From Membranipora membranacea (taxonomy: Eukaryota > Bryozoa > Gymnolaemata > Cheilostomatida > Membraniporidae): a stretch of 64,000 nt of DNA. The first letter of the stretch is position 1. Each line of letters begins with the position of its first letter. The notes below the pieces were generated by a model. That model was not told the DNA's origin. It did no database searches and saw nothing but the letters and a program-made list of their open reading frames with translations. Of the stretch, positions 9,701 to 21,200 are shown one piece after another. The position numbers and the translations under genes were made by a program. The stretch lies in NCBI GenBank assembly GCA_914767715.1, contig OU612075.1:7812001-7876000 (forward strand), written 5' to 3'.

Positions 9701-11517
9701 GGAACGCTAGATTGCGACGTTTTGACGTTTGCGACGTTTGTGGGTTCAACAGGGCTAGAACAATCATTCATAAAAGCAATGCGTGCACTCTCATCTCGCA
9801 GGCTTGTTCGGTTTCACACTCCCACACTTTGCAATGTAATAAGCAATACACTACGCAGTGCACTATACAAAGCACTGAGCAATGCACTATACAATGCACT
9901 ATGCATTGTAATGTTAGTGTAATTGGACTTGAAACATGGCCCAACGCTGGGACCGCTGATAGTGTTTCTAACCAGCTTTCCAACTTATCAGCGAGTCTAT
10001 CCATGTGTTTACTTTCTGGGTGGTGTCTTTGTTTGTTCATCTAATTCATGAGGCACCATTCATTTCCTAAACTAATATCTATAAAGAACCAGATCCTTAC
10101 GGTTCTCCACGCATTGATCGACTGAAGTTGCCATCCATTTCTTTAAGCTTGGCATAAATCTTTTTAGTACCATACATAGAAGCAACAGCATAGGCTACAA
10201 ATCCAGTTACTGCAAAAAGAAAGAATTTAATAATATTATGGCAACTGAATAAACTTTATATTAAAAATTTAGTATAATTAATATATAATAATAATAATAA
10301 TATATATATGGCATTCTGTATAACCAGTTTACAGCTATAAATTTGGAGGTTCTCAGTCTTCGGCTTTTACCAGGTTAATTCAATGGCGTCACCAATTATT
10401 GGAGTTACCTTTCCATGAAATTGCCATGGATTATAATAGCCTGACTGGACAAGTTTTGATGTTGGAGGAGGGGGGGGGGGTATGGACAACACAGCTTGTC
10501 AACACAGGCTAGGATCATAGTAAGTGGGCTCTCAAATGATAGTCTGTGGTTTCCACTTACCAAAACATTTTGGTAGGTATGCTAAAGCAGGAATAGGTGA
10601 TACTCCCTTCTTCCATCTGCCTGCAGGACAAAGAAACATCCATATAATGATAGTCAGATGTATCAGAGAATTCAATTGTCACATCTTGACAGAGATTTTT
10701 AGATAGCAACAGCGGCATGTGTACTTTAATTAATGACAGCTCTAAGTGGCAGCATCCTAAGCTTGTCTTTCAGCGGTTGGCTTCACAATGGAAAAGTCCC
10801 TACTACCGGAGAGCTCGGTGCTAGAGGCTTTGGACTCAGGATCACAAGGTCCTGGGTTCAAGGGAAAACAAATGATCTAGAAAAAAAATGGTAGGACCTA
10901 GGTACTGTCAAGCAGTAATTTGTTCGATAATTTGCTGAATTTTAAGATGTATTCTAATTTTGGGAATATCCTCCTATACGATCCCTGCAGCAAGGTATTA
11001 TTTCAACTAGGTGACATACCATTCAACTGCAGGTAATATGCAGCAGTAGCACCTCCAATTAATGCAGGAAACTCTAAAATAGGGAGATAGATTATCTTGA
11101 GTGATTGAAATCTACGCAATCACTACAGAGATCACAAAGTTGCAGCTGTTTTCATAAGGTTGGCGAGGCCTTACAGACCAGCAGGCTTTTAAAGACACCA
11201 TTTGAGCAGAGGAAATACCTAAACAGCCAGTGTTTTTTTCGTAGTATAGTGTTTTTTGCGCAGTATACTACGCTGTAGGCCAGATAGTGCAATAGGTGCT
11301 GATGTAAATAAGTTGTGTTTATTGTCAACCAAGCTCTGGAACAGGAACGCACCACAAGGTTAGAATTAGAAATAAAGTATCTGCTCTACTCACTTAATGT
11401 ATAATTTTGCCTTTCACTTTCGTCCTTGATGGCTTGTAATTCCGCTTTGGTAAATTCTAATTTTGTGGGTGCTGCCGCCTTGGGGTCAGGAACCCGGCGA
11501 GCTCCAGGATCAGACAT
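3721..11517 (-). CDS. OCIAD1: OCIA-domain (OCIAD1/Asrij-like) protein
   Basis: Exons read downward: 11517-11394, 11073-11020, 10620-10561, 10209-10101, 5657-5494, 4322-4143, all phase-consistent, about 230 aa. A terminal exon is likely at 3734-3840 (TAA) or 3721-3833 (TAG); its frame is unresolved. Residues 20-100 match the layout of the OCIA domain: a charged KAEL..I.DESE start, a hydrophobic hairpin, a LPK turn, a second hydrophobic segment and a Lys-rich end. Exon 6 has SITYADLRKR, resembling the ITYEELR motif in the OCIAD1 tail, followed by a Pro-rich stretch. Family members sit on endosomes and the mitochondrial inner membrane and affect JAK/STAT signalling and respiratory-complex assembly. 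The start ATG at 11515-11517 gives MSDPGARR. Intron 4 is 4.4 kb and filled with nested transposons. Family assignment is moderate; the exon chain is strong. Confidence 0.6.
3960..4115. repeat. AT-rich low-complexity tract
   Basis: Almost pure A/T with repeated TTATATTA and AATTATAA words, inside the last intron region of the OCIAD1-like gene. A second such tract runs from about 4330 to 4560. Together they flank the Pro-rich exon at 4143-4322. Confidence 0.7.
4330..4560. repeat. AT-rich low-complexity tract (TTATTATA-like)
   Basis: Irregular repeats of TTATTATAT and TTCTATAT. The long plus-strand open frame across it (4262-4735) is a by-product of composition and is not called as a gene. Confidence 0.65.
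5270..5486. mobile_element. Non-autonomous element, TAGTTCTAGGGGAGGC family, copy 1
   Basis: The left end TGTAGTTCTAGGGGAGGCAG and right end CTACGGCCCTG match the copy at 24708-24945 in the same order along most of their length, including CAAACATTTGCC/GACTTTTGCC followed by TCCCC. Reverse-complemented, the right end starts CAGGGCCGTAG, which resembles hAT-type ends. It sits in intron 5 of the OCIAD1-like gene, with its end about 8 bp from the exon 5 donor at 5493. Confidence 0.6.
6295..6465. repeat. AACGTCGCAA tandem-repeat tip, left
   Basis: Around ten copies of an ACGTCGCAA word with variable spacing, unusually CpG-rich for this AT-rich window. The mirror copy is at 9580-9746. Confidence 0.8.
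7262..7340. repeat. TA-rich microsatellite
   Basis: Runs of TATATATA and TATATTTTTATATG inside the fold-back element. Confidence 0.6.
7487..8190. mobile_element. hAT-like non-autonomous element with 7-8 bp target duplication
   Basis: Terminal inverted repeats are CAGACTTGCCAACCT at the left (7487) and AGGTTGGCAAGTATG at the right (ending 8190), 14 of 15 matching. They are flanked by the direct repeat AGCCCAC at 7480-7486 and 8191-8197. CAG-type ends and a target duplication of about 8 bp are hallmarks of hAT elements. It is 704 bp long with no transposase domain. It contains a fragment of the GGGCAACC repeat family (7664-7750), itself interrupted by a 30-bp hairpin insertion. Confidence 0.75.
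7701..7730. repeat. 30-bp hairpin insertion flanked by TTTG
   Basis: The insert carries the palindrome AGCCTGTCT-ggac-AAGACAGGCT and is flanked by TTTG at 7697-7700 and 7731-7734. It splits the sequence GAAGTTGTTTGAAACC, which is intact at about 3598-3613. Related longer palindromes occur at 8385-8452, 10436-10513 and 37790-37830. Confidence 0.6.
8385..8452. repeat. Palindromic repeat, CCTGTCTTGACAAGC family
   Basis: The left arm CCTGTCTTGACAAGC and right arm GCTTGTCGAGACAGGCTA enclose a spacer of about 35 bp. Same family as 7701-7730, 10436-10513 and 37790-37830. Confidence 0.6.
9580..9746. repeat. TTGCGACGTT tandem-repeat tip, right
   Basis: Reverse complement of the left tip. The two tips translate into the same peptide on opposite strands, a by-product of the inverted repeat rather than a gene. 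Confidence 0.8.
9828..9912. repeat. Short irregular repeats GCACTATACAATGCACTAT
   Basis: Imperfect repeats of CAATGCACTATAC and GCAATAC words, partly self-complementary, just outside the right end of the fold-back element. They explain the short cysteine-rich open frames on both strands here. Confidence 0.55.
10436..10513. repeat. Palindromic repeat, CCTGTCTTGACAAGC family
   Basis: The left arm AGCCTGACTGGACAAG and right arm CTTGTCAACACAGGCTAG enclose a spacer with a G-run. It lies in intron 3 of the OCIAD1-like gene, close to exon 3. Confidence 0.55.
10800..10868 (+). repeat. tRNA-like SINE fragment
   Basis: GAGCTCGGTGCTAGAGGC resembles a polymerase III A box, and CTGGGTTCAAGGG about 35 bp later resembles a B box. 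The cloverleaf is not convincing as a functional tRNA, so this is read as a SINE head in an intron of the OCIAD1-like gene. Confidence 0.4.
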
Positions 11518-12270
11518 GTTCAGATTGATCCGTTGTTAGTTCTGTATAGCTCTCAAACTATTCTTGTCTACAAATATAAATGTTGAGCAAACTTCTGTTT
11601 AGCAGGGAGGGTGTCATGAGCCTTGAGAGTATAAGTCATGGTCAAGAGGCTGGGGTACAGTTTGAGGGCTGCTGAGGCCGATAATCACTGCTTCACCTAG
11701 GTAGAGAGTGCATTTTACTCCTTCCTTGATTATCATTATGGTAGTCATCCATAGAATACTCACTCACTCATGCCTGCAGATCAAAACACGTTCCAAAATT
11801 CTGATTCTCATAGAGTTCTTCTGGGTATTAATATGTAGGCCCCAGGCCCAATGCACAGAAGTCACTAGTGGCTTCACTAGTGGGCCAGTGGCCTCACTAG
11901 TGGCTTCACAGAAGTCACTAGTCACTACTAGCTAGAGTAGAGAGAGAGGCGAGGCCTGCACCATGTCCAAGTGGTTTCATTGCTCACAGAACTGGATGGT
12001 ATGGATGGATCTATAAACGCAGTGCATTAGGAATTTATGGGTTTCCTGTGATAATGGATTGATAATGGGCCTGATAATTGCCAGTGAACCTGTTGGAAGG
12101 GGTGAAGTACAGGCATTAGAATTTGACATGACTTTTTCTTACCTAATTTTTTGCACATTGATCGCTTAACATGCTACCAAACAAAAAGAGCTCAATTGAT
12201 TGATGCAGATTTCACTCATTCACAGCTGCAGGTGCCCTCTTATGATTTCCGGTTGAGAATTTTAGGAGAG
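11518..12270. promoter_or_regulatory. Divergent intergenic region between OCIAD1-like and SUCLA2 starts
   Basis: This 753-bp gap separates the two ATG codons and must hold both promoters and 5' leaders. It contains a short array of CACTAGTGGCTTCA words at 11856-11930. No TATA box or initiator can be assigned with confidence. Confidence 0.5.
11856..11930. repeat. CACTAGTGGCTTCA short repeat array
   Basis: GTCACTAGTGGCTTCA, CACTAGTGGGCCAGTGGCC and CACTAGTGGCTTCACAGAAG follow one another and contain the palindrome CACTAGTG. The array lies within the divergent promoter gap. Confidence 0.65.
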
Positions 12271-15200
12271 ATGGCAGAAAAGTTTTTCAGACAGGGAGTT
12301 CTTGTTTCAAGGCAGTTGCTCAAGCAGCATGGCTCCAGAGTGAGTACATAACATAAAGATGGTTTCTCATGTATATGATTCACCACATCAACTTGTCAAA
12401 ATAAGATTTTCAGTCCCAGAAGATAAAGAATACGTGTGGTAAATTTGTGGTGATCAATATCATATTTTTATTACTAATTCACTTACTGTCTGTGTATTAT
12501 GTATGAACAGCAACAGCATAGCTCTTCCTGCAGACACTTTTGATATGAAGACCACTGGCTACCTTGGCATTCCAAAAAAAAGAAGCAAAATTTGATTTGT
12601 ATTATTTCAAGCCTATTTTGTTGGTACTACACTAGCTAGCCATCTGGCTTAGAAAAGCCGGTTTATATTTGTGAATGAATTTTAATTGCTGTCTGAGAAA
12701 TTGTAAGAGTCTGTATAACAAAATGAGATTGTCCATAGGATTCTTGCCATCACCTAAATGTGTCTCAGTCCTGTTAATGAACTGTAAACTCATCCATAAG
12801 ACTCCCAGCCTTGCAAACTGAGAATCTTGCTTCTACGGCTGAGCTGTGTGTTCGCCGTTCTATTTTGAGTGCTTGGAGAAAAAACATAGTTGTAAAAAGC
12901 TATAGGGTATTATACCCAAGGCCTATAATATGACTCTCTAAAGAGTATAGGGTTAGTGATTAGGATAGCTAGTATCACGGTGCATTCTATTCAGTTATTT
13001 TGTAAGGCAATACGAAACCTACGTCATTGAACACGATTGAACATGATTGAACACGGAAACGCAGATTAAATATTATATTGTATATTATATTTTCCTTTTT
13101 TCAGGTATGCGCTGCAGCACAGAGCCGTAATTTATCACTACATGAGTGTGATAGCATGGGTTTACTCAAATCTGCTGGTATAAATGTTCCCGAATTTCGT
13201 GTAGCAACATCAAAAAATGAGGCTGTTGCAGCCGCAGAAGACTTAGGTGAGTAGGGGTCTACAGACAGTATTTACTAATGTGGCACAGGAGCATTTGAGG
13301 TCCGATGCCCTTCCTGACACCACCGTGATCTGCCTGGAATTGAACACGGGATCTCTCGATTGAAAGACCCCATGCCCTATCTATTGCACCACGGCCGCTC
13401 CCTTACATTTGTTTCTAATATACTTGCAGCTAAATCAGGTAACAGTGACGTGGTGGTAAAGGCCCAGGTACTCGCTGGTGGCCGAGGTAAAGGTCATTTC
13501 ACAAGCGGACTGAAAGGAGGAGTCAAACTAGTGTACTCGTAAGTGATGACTTGTCTTGTCTTATGAGGGGGACTGAAATAGATGATGGAATAAATCAGTC
13601 AGAATACAGGCGATATATGGCACTCATCGTATTCAGATTTGATTTAGCATATATTGGTAGTAAATCTGTCAGAAAATTTTAAAAACTCAGCCAGATTCAT
13701 CACCTTAATGCTAAGTTGTGCAAGTGACGACATAAAATAGTTGATACAAAATACAATGGAACATGTAAACGTCACGAAGGAGAAAGCTTGATAGTTGATT
13801 TTCACATAGTACATATGTTTGACAACACACCAGATAAATTCCAAAAAGTTTATATCACAATATGTCATATAAATGTACTACTGGCATTTAGCATGGATAC
13901 AATTGATGTATTATGGTCAAGGGTAAAAGGCTAGTGCCTAGAACCCAACGATTCACGGTACCTACCTCTTTGTTGGCTACTCCTAAAACAACCCCAGTAG
14001 CCGATCCCACTGCTATCCATCGACTAGGCTACTGGGGTTTGGTTGGCCCCATAGACTTAATAATAAACTTAGACAGGACACCATATACAGCTGAAGCGAG
14101 GCACTTAATTGTCGGGCGACATAACACATAACGTCATTTGAAAGTGTAGAAGCAACAATGCTATCATTTATTTACTGTGCATAATCCAGGTTTTTTGTTT
14201 ATAACTCGATCAATTTTAATCGGATTTTGAATTTGAAAATCAATCAGCGGCAACTTGTTATCAACTTGATGCTATTTCTTCTTCCGAAAAATTTTTCGCC
14301 TTAAGATAGTGTCACACTGTTCAGGACAAGCCGCTAAATCTATTGTAATTTTCAAACTCAAAATCCGATCAAAATTGATCAAGTTATCGACAAAAACTTG
14401 GATTTTGGACATGATAGCATCCACAGAATTATATATTAACCATACTCTATGATAGCGTCATTGCTTCTACACCTTCCAATGTCGTTACGTCACCAATTAA
14501 ATGCCTCTGCGCCTTAATGCTAATGCTCCATATAGTGTCCTGTCTAGGTTTATTATCAAGTATATGGTTGAACCCCATGTGTGCTCCGACCTGCCTGCAA
14601 ACAGAGAGCAAACTGTTGCAGATATTGCACCCTTGCCATCAAGACTTTCGCCGTCCATGCTTCGGGATGTGGCTTGTGATAATTCATCTGATTTTAAGCA
14701 ACCTGATAAATTTTAATCAACTGACTGACATTCAGTGAAATGTGCGCATGTTGCAGAATAAATTGCCCATAAGGTGACTATTCTGAGATTGTAGTCTCAT
14801 ATAGTAATCTATGAGCTGTAAAGAATTCAATGAGTACATATTATTTCTCCGACTAGATGCGGTAGTAATTTTTTTTATAACTTTATTGAATATAAGCAGT
14901 AAGTATGTAATCAGTAAGTATGTAATCAGTAAGTATGTAATCAGTAAGTATGTAATCAGTAAGTATGTAAGCAGTATGGTATCTTATATGATTTTTTCCA
15001 TGCACCATAGATCTGATGAGGCAGGCTCGATGGCAGAACAGATGATTGGTCACCATCTTATAACAAAACAGACTGGTGCAGAAGGAAGGATATGCAACAA
15101 AGTATGTTCACTATTATCCCTAGTGTTTTAAGTAACTTATAGATGTGATTTACCGTAGTACATGTATGCTTCTCTCCATGGTTTTTCCACTCATAACTTC

Positions 15201-18200
15201 TAGGCTAATTCGTCAATGGCCTTCTTACTTTCACATTACATCCATCAATGTCTCAAGTTACGCATTGTAAAGTTTTGAGGATGAATGCACATGACTTCCT
15301 GAGATACAGCCAGATAAAAAATGCTCCTCTTGATTTTGTTTATTTGCTTGTTTTGATGGCTCCCTGCCGGTCACATGACTTGTCACAACGCAACGTTATT
15401 TCTGTCTGATGAAAGTATTGGCTGTTGTGATAATAGCTTTCAATTAATCTTGAGATATTCTACAAACTTCATGAATTTCAATGTGCAACACCCATCTGTG
15501 TAGCACTATAGTGCTCTATGGCCTACCTCTGTTGATTTCAAAATGAATATTTATTTTGAGTCAATTATGATTTGAATGACTGCACGCAAATATTGTATTT
15601 AGTTGACTCAAATTAGTAAATTGAATTGTGCGAAAGTGTGTCTGCAGTTGAGTCTCAAATGGTGAATTGATATGGACTTGACTTATGAATGAATGGTATT
15701 GCACTTCCCACTGTAAGAATGTCAGGTTCAATTATTAAGACTGATGGTTCAACAGAAAAATTTCATATGATAAACATAAGATTGTTAATGATTGTTGCAG
15801 TATACCTATCAGAAATAATCGGTTTCGCACACCTTGTATATAGCACATGGTAAATGCAAAACATTGTGTATAAATATCTGTGGCTAATGCTTATATCCTT
15901 TCACATTTAATTAATCTAAGTCAGGAATCACATTCATTAAGACTCCTTGTAGCTGTGTGTGCAGAAACTGTTGATATCTAGCATTAATGTCTGAATTTTG
16001 CTTATGGACTGAAAGTTGAGCGAGTGTGCTAATACTTTTTGAAATAATCAGATTATTCATTCATAAATACACAAAAGACATGATCAGCGTCGGATACCTC
16101 ACTCTGGTGGTTCTTATATAGCACAATATTTCCCCTAGCCAATCTGTTGGCTCTGATTGGCTGGTGGGTGGGAGAGAGCCAATGGCAGGTCAGATGATAA
16201 ATTCCTGAAAGTACCTTTTGATATATAGTGAATGTGAAAGTGATTCAGTTTCACTTTCACTTTATCTCAATAGGTACTTTAATCAACCTGGCATTGGCTC
16301 TCTCTCCACCCAACAGCCAATCAGAGCCAATAATACATTGGTTATTTATTACCCCTGACTTTTTGTAGGTCATGGTAGCTGAGAGGAAATATGTAAGGAG
16401 AGAATTTTATTTCGCCATTACAATGGACCGTGCACACGCCGGGCCAGTTCTCATAGCCAGTTCACAAGGAGGTAATGTAATGTGACAGGGCCTCGAAGAA
16501 GCCTTAAAAAGGCCTCGAAACCACACTGACTAAGATTACACGATTAACATGTATATCTCTGATCGTTAGAGTCAATTTAGTAGCAGAAGCTAACATGTGC
16601 CCCCCCCCCCTAATTAATAAAATTGAACAAGGTGCGTCACCGCAACTTCCTTCTGATGGTACTCATGCAAAGTGAATTAATTCACTCTCTATCGATCAGA
16701 GATATACATGCAGTAGTATATCACGTGATTAGTATGCTAGAGAAGGCCTTGAAGCAGCGCTTGACTCATGGTTTCGATGTGACGGTACTAAATAGGTACT
16801 ATTTTAATAATAGTATATACAAAATAGTACCTTTTTAGTACCTTCCAATCTCAAATTGGAATTAACATGAGTTATAATCGGGCCATATGTTGTAAATGAA
16901 CCTTATAGCAGTTTTCAAAATTTGACTGAGAACTCGAGAGTGATACCAAAAACCTGATTCATTCACAATCATTACACCCATTGGTTAGGCTTAATCGAAA
17001 GCTCGTATAGTAGTAATATGCACCAAAGGGTACATACATCACCAGATTAGTTTAATAATTACTGTTCTGCCCGCCAATGGAGAAACCAACATGCTGTTCA
17101 ACTTTTAATTTTTTCTTCAAAACAACTTCTAGTGATATTCTTTGCTTATTATGAACCTCTTTTTAAAACTAAACAAACATCTAAATAGATGTGATGAAGC
17201 TTAATCTTGTAAGCATACTCTAATTTGCCCTAAAAGGGGCCCTGGATGGCAATAAAGTTAATATTATTATTATTATTATTATTATTATTAAGTTATTAAA
17301 GATATTATTATTATACTATTATTATTATATATATATATTATTATATTATACTTATTATTATTTAGTATGTTATATATATTTTTATTATATTATTCTCTTG
17401 TTGCAGGTATGAATATTGAGGATGTGGCGGAAGAGACACCTGATGCCATAATCAAAGAGCCCATTGATATAACCGAAGGTCTCGATGATGCCATCGCTCA
17501 GCGAGTGGCTGCTGCTGCCGGCTTCTACGATAAGGGATTGGAGCAGGCTGTCGATACAATGAAAAAACTGTACAACTTATTCATCAAATATGACGCCACA
17601 ATGTTAGAAATTAACCCTATGGCCGAGGACAGGAAAGGAAATGGTGAGATTTCTCTACTTCCTAGGTGGAGGTTTAGAAATAGCTTCAGTTTATTGGGAT
17701 AAATTTGGCTAGCGTCAGCACTTTGCCTTGTCTTGTCTTATGTGGGGGGAGGGTAGTGGTATGAGACTATACTCTCCAGGGAACAGGTGATTGACACCCC
17801 TAGTGCACAAGAACCCATGGACAATTTTGATTATTACTGATAGAACACATCCTTGATGTTAGAAGGATCAGCACTTTATTGATATTGGTATAATATTGAT
17901 CAAGTTTGATCCAATTTACCTGGATTTCAGGTACACTTGTACAAGTTAGCGATCAATGATTGGAGGGGGAGCAACTTCATAAGCAGGGCAATTGAATCAA
18001 ACTTGATCTAGATTTCATCTAAGATTCATGTATGTGACTTATAGCCAGTGTGCTACAGAAAATTTCAACGCATTTGTTACTTTATATTGTATTATACCTG
18101 CCAATAGAAAGTGACATCTAAGGCAATATTTAAGAAGAAAGTTTAGTTGTCGCATCGCTAAAATTTTCAATACTGTACAGTTTAATGCCTCAGCACTGGG

Positions 18201-21200
18201 TGATGATGACAACCGTTTTTGGAAGGAAGGTGATCATGGTTTACAGGGGTTAGCTTTTGAAGAACAATGTGATAAGATTGCCTAATAACCATCGTAGTCA
18301 TAGTTTTGGTTTTTTTTTATAAAGCTCAGTATGTCTATGGATTTTATTAAATCACTCTTGGCCAGAAAAACAACATTTGGTGTCATTGATAATAATATCT
18401 CGAAATATTGTTACGACACTTAGACTGTGATCCTGCAAACAGAGAGCAACCTGGCGCAGACATTGCAGCCTAGCCCATAAGGCACACTATATATCACCAC
18501 CCATGCTCAGGGATGTGGTATGTGATGTGACATCTGATTTTAATAACCCTTTTTGTTGTAGTTTTGTGTATGGACTGTAAGTTAAACTTTGATGACAATG
18601 CGGAGTTCAGGCAAGGTGAAGTTTTCTCACTCAAGGACGAGACACAAGAGGACGCCAGAGACAACAAAGCTAACGCTGCCGGACTTAATTATATCGCCTT
18701 AGACGGCAGCATTGGATGTTTAGGTGGGTTACCCTATTAACAAAACCATCAACAAGCAGGTAATTCACCCTGCTTATGATGAGAGCTACTTAGATTTAAG
18801 CTTTTAGATTTTCTCGCAGTTACGACACCATGAGAAGCAAGTTATTAAGCTAGTTTACGCTCTCTGAATAGAGCCATAAGCTATTGAAAAGTGAACGCTT
18901 CTGCAAGGTAATAATGTCAAACAGATACCTAGGAGACTTATATTAGCACTTTGACTCAATGTTTTTGAGTTCATATTATCATCGTGTCCATAAACATGCT
19001 TACGTTGAGAATGAACACAAGAACTTGAGCCTGTCATCGACAGTGCTGAAATCATGGGAAGACTTGTGCAATACCATATTTCTAATCAAAAGGCATTCCA
19101 GTACAAATGGAAAAAACATTCAGTAAATTTAATAGACACTGGTTTAGACTTGTACTTTTGACAGGTACTTGAAGTATTTGCTAAATTAAATTTGGATTGC
19201 TGTTTGTGACATCATGCTTTGTCAAATTTTATTATCTGCAAATAAGTGGAATAATGACTTGATCATAAACATAATATTATATCATTGTTGCGTTTGGACT
19301 GGATAAGTAAATAAACAACTTCACTTCTCATCGTTTTTTTGATGTGATTTTAGTGAATGGCGCTGGTCTCGCCATGTCCACGATGGATATCATCAAATTA
19401 CACGGAGGATCTCCGGCTAATTTCCTCGATGTAGGAGGAGGCGCTACTTCAGAACAAGTCACCACAGCGTTCGAACTCATCACTAGTGATCCTAATGTAA
19501 GTTTACTATTTTAGTTATTACTTTATTGCTTTATTAATTTTTATTACTCTATCTTTTATTACTTTATTTTATGATTTATTACTTTATTTTATTATTTATA
19601 AATATGCTTTTGAAGGTTTTATAAATTATAATGTGCAATTTCATTATTGTTATTATCTATCTATCATGATGGTGTATATTAACATGATACACAATTATTG
19701 TAAATTGAAGGTTATTTTTAGGAATAGTTTAAGTTGTCTGCTCTCTGAAGTAAAGGGAGACAACTCTAAACTTAAAATAATTGGTTTTCCTGTTGTTATA
19801 GAGGATAGTGACTCGGCGGCTATCCTCCCTAGGTCCCAATTTGGATGAACTTGATGAGCTTTATCACTGTCTAACCAAAGATGAAAAACTTTGTCCTCTT
19901 TGTCTCATTTGTATAATGATAACAACCATAATGAGAAATATATATACTACACACACACACTCACACTCACATATATATATATATATATATTTTGAATAAT
20001 CATGAACCACAATATATCTTTTTTGTTTTCTTCAGGTAAATGCCATTTTAGTGAACATATTTGGAGGTATCATGAGATGTGATGTCATTGCGCAGGGAAT
20101 CATCGACGCTGCGAGAAAACTATCACTCAAAATACCCATCGTGGTCAGGTTACAAGGTAATTATCCTATGTTTTGAAAACCAATCAGGGTGGCAAGCTAT
20201 CTCAAAGTTACAAGTAACTTTATTTAGGTGCAAAATGACTTAATAGTTCGAAGATGACCAAAGTAATAAATTTTCTTTTTCTCATAAGAGTTGCAGTGGT
20301 CCAAATTTGGTCTACTTGTTGTATTCGGAGTTGCTCTCCCTCCACGGCGTGACCAGTGGAAAAGGAGCAATTAGCATGCAGGCAAACTGGATCAAACTTG
20401 TTCTAGAGTAGCAGTGACGATAGTGTGACTTATTTTAAACGTTATGCATTGCGTCTCAAGTGAGAATTACTTGCCGCCTTTAGTCATTTCATTTTTTGTC
20501 ATTGTGTCATATTTCAATCATATGCCCTGTATAAAATTATAATTGTTTGAAAACAATAGTATCATGAATGAAGCTGTTTATGATGTTGTCAACATTTGAT
20601 TTAACTTATGAACAGGAACTCGAGTTGATGATGCTAAAGCTCTAATGGCTGCCAGTGAACTGAAGGTTATACCATGTGATAGTCTTGACGATGCTGCCTC
20701 AATGGTGAGTGTTACGTAGTTCAGTCAAAAAGCATATTTAAAGATAAGAAGTCGAGAATACTGGTCAAGACAGGCTTTGGTTAACGTCTTGCTTAACTTA
20801 TTCCCAACTAGTTCTATTTCACATGTGTATAGAGTTGAATGATCTTCTGCCCGCCATAACAACAGTTTTGTCTTTTGCTTAGTAGATCAAGTTGATCCAA
20901 TTTGCCTGCATTTGGGTTTGCTCCTCTTCCACTGAAAAGCCGCAACTGATCAGTAAGGGGAAGAAATTCCAAATGCAGGCAAACTGGACCAAACTTGGTC
21001 TAATTGTTCAGTTAGTTAAAAGATGAGAAAGGTCTGTAAGTCTAAACATGTGAAATGGTCCCAGACAAAGGTCTGTAATAACCAGATCACCCTGCTACAG
21101 TTGAACTATATTTGAGTGCAAGAAATAAGGTTGTGTTTGAACAATGGAGTTAAAGTCTTTAACTCCTTGGTTTGACCATAAGCATAAGAGTAAGATATGT

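Larger units (their letters stand above)
6295..9746. mobile_element. Large fold-back transposon with long inverted arms and tandem-repeat tips
   Basis: Left arm 6295-6735 and right arm 9312-9746 are reverse complements over about 440 bp. Each outer tip (about 170 bp) is built of repeated AACGTCGCAA words and ends AACCCACAAACGTCGC / GCGACGTTTGTGGGTT. The inner arm shares the blocks GAGTTGTCTTCTCATTTGAT, ATGCTGTCATAAAAGG and GCAGATAAAGTGACATAC. No clear target-site duplication was found at the borders. No transposase was recognised inside, so it is probably non-autonomous, similar in design to FB or Galileo elements. It lies wholly inside intron 4 of the OCIAD1-like gene and hosts the hAT-like element 7487-8190. 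Confidence 0.75.

Noticed and set aside
10799-10868. Possible tRNA gene
   Set aside because: A- and B-box-like words exist but no acceptor stem or anticodon arm pairs; read as a SINE fragment.
10101-11517. OCIAD1-like gene ending at the TAA after codon 116
   Set aside because: The TAA overlaps a GTAAGG donor, and a phase-2 exon at 5657-5494 followed by the exon with SITYADLRKR continues the family-like tail; kept only as a possible short isoform.
14811-15131. 106-aa frame with SKYVI repeats running into SUCLA2 exon 4
   Set aside because: The repeats come from the 15-bp minisatellite, and the real exon starts at 15011 in another frame after the ATAG acceptor.
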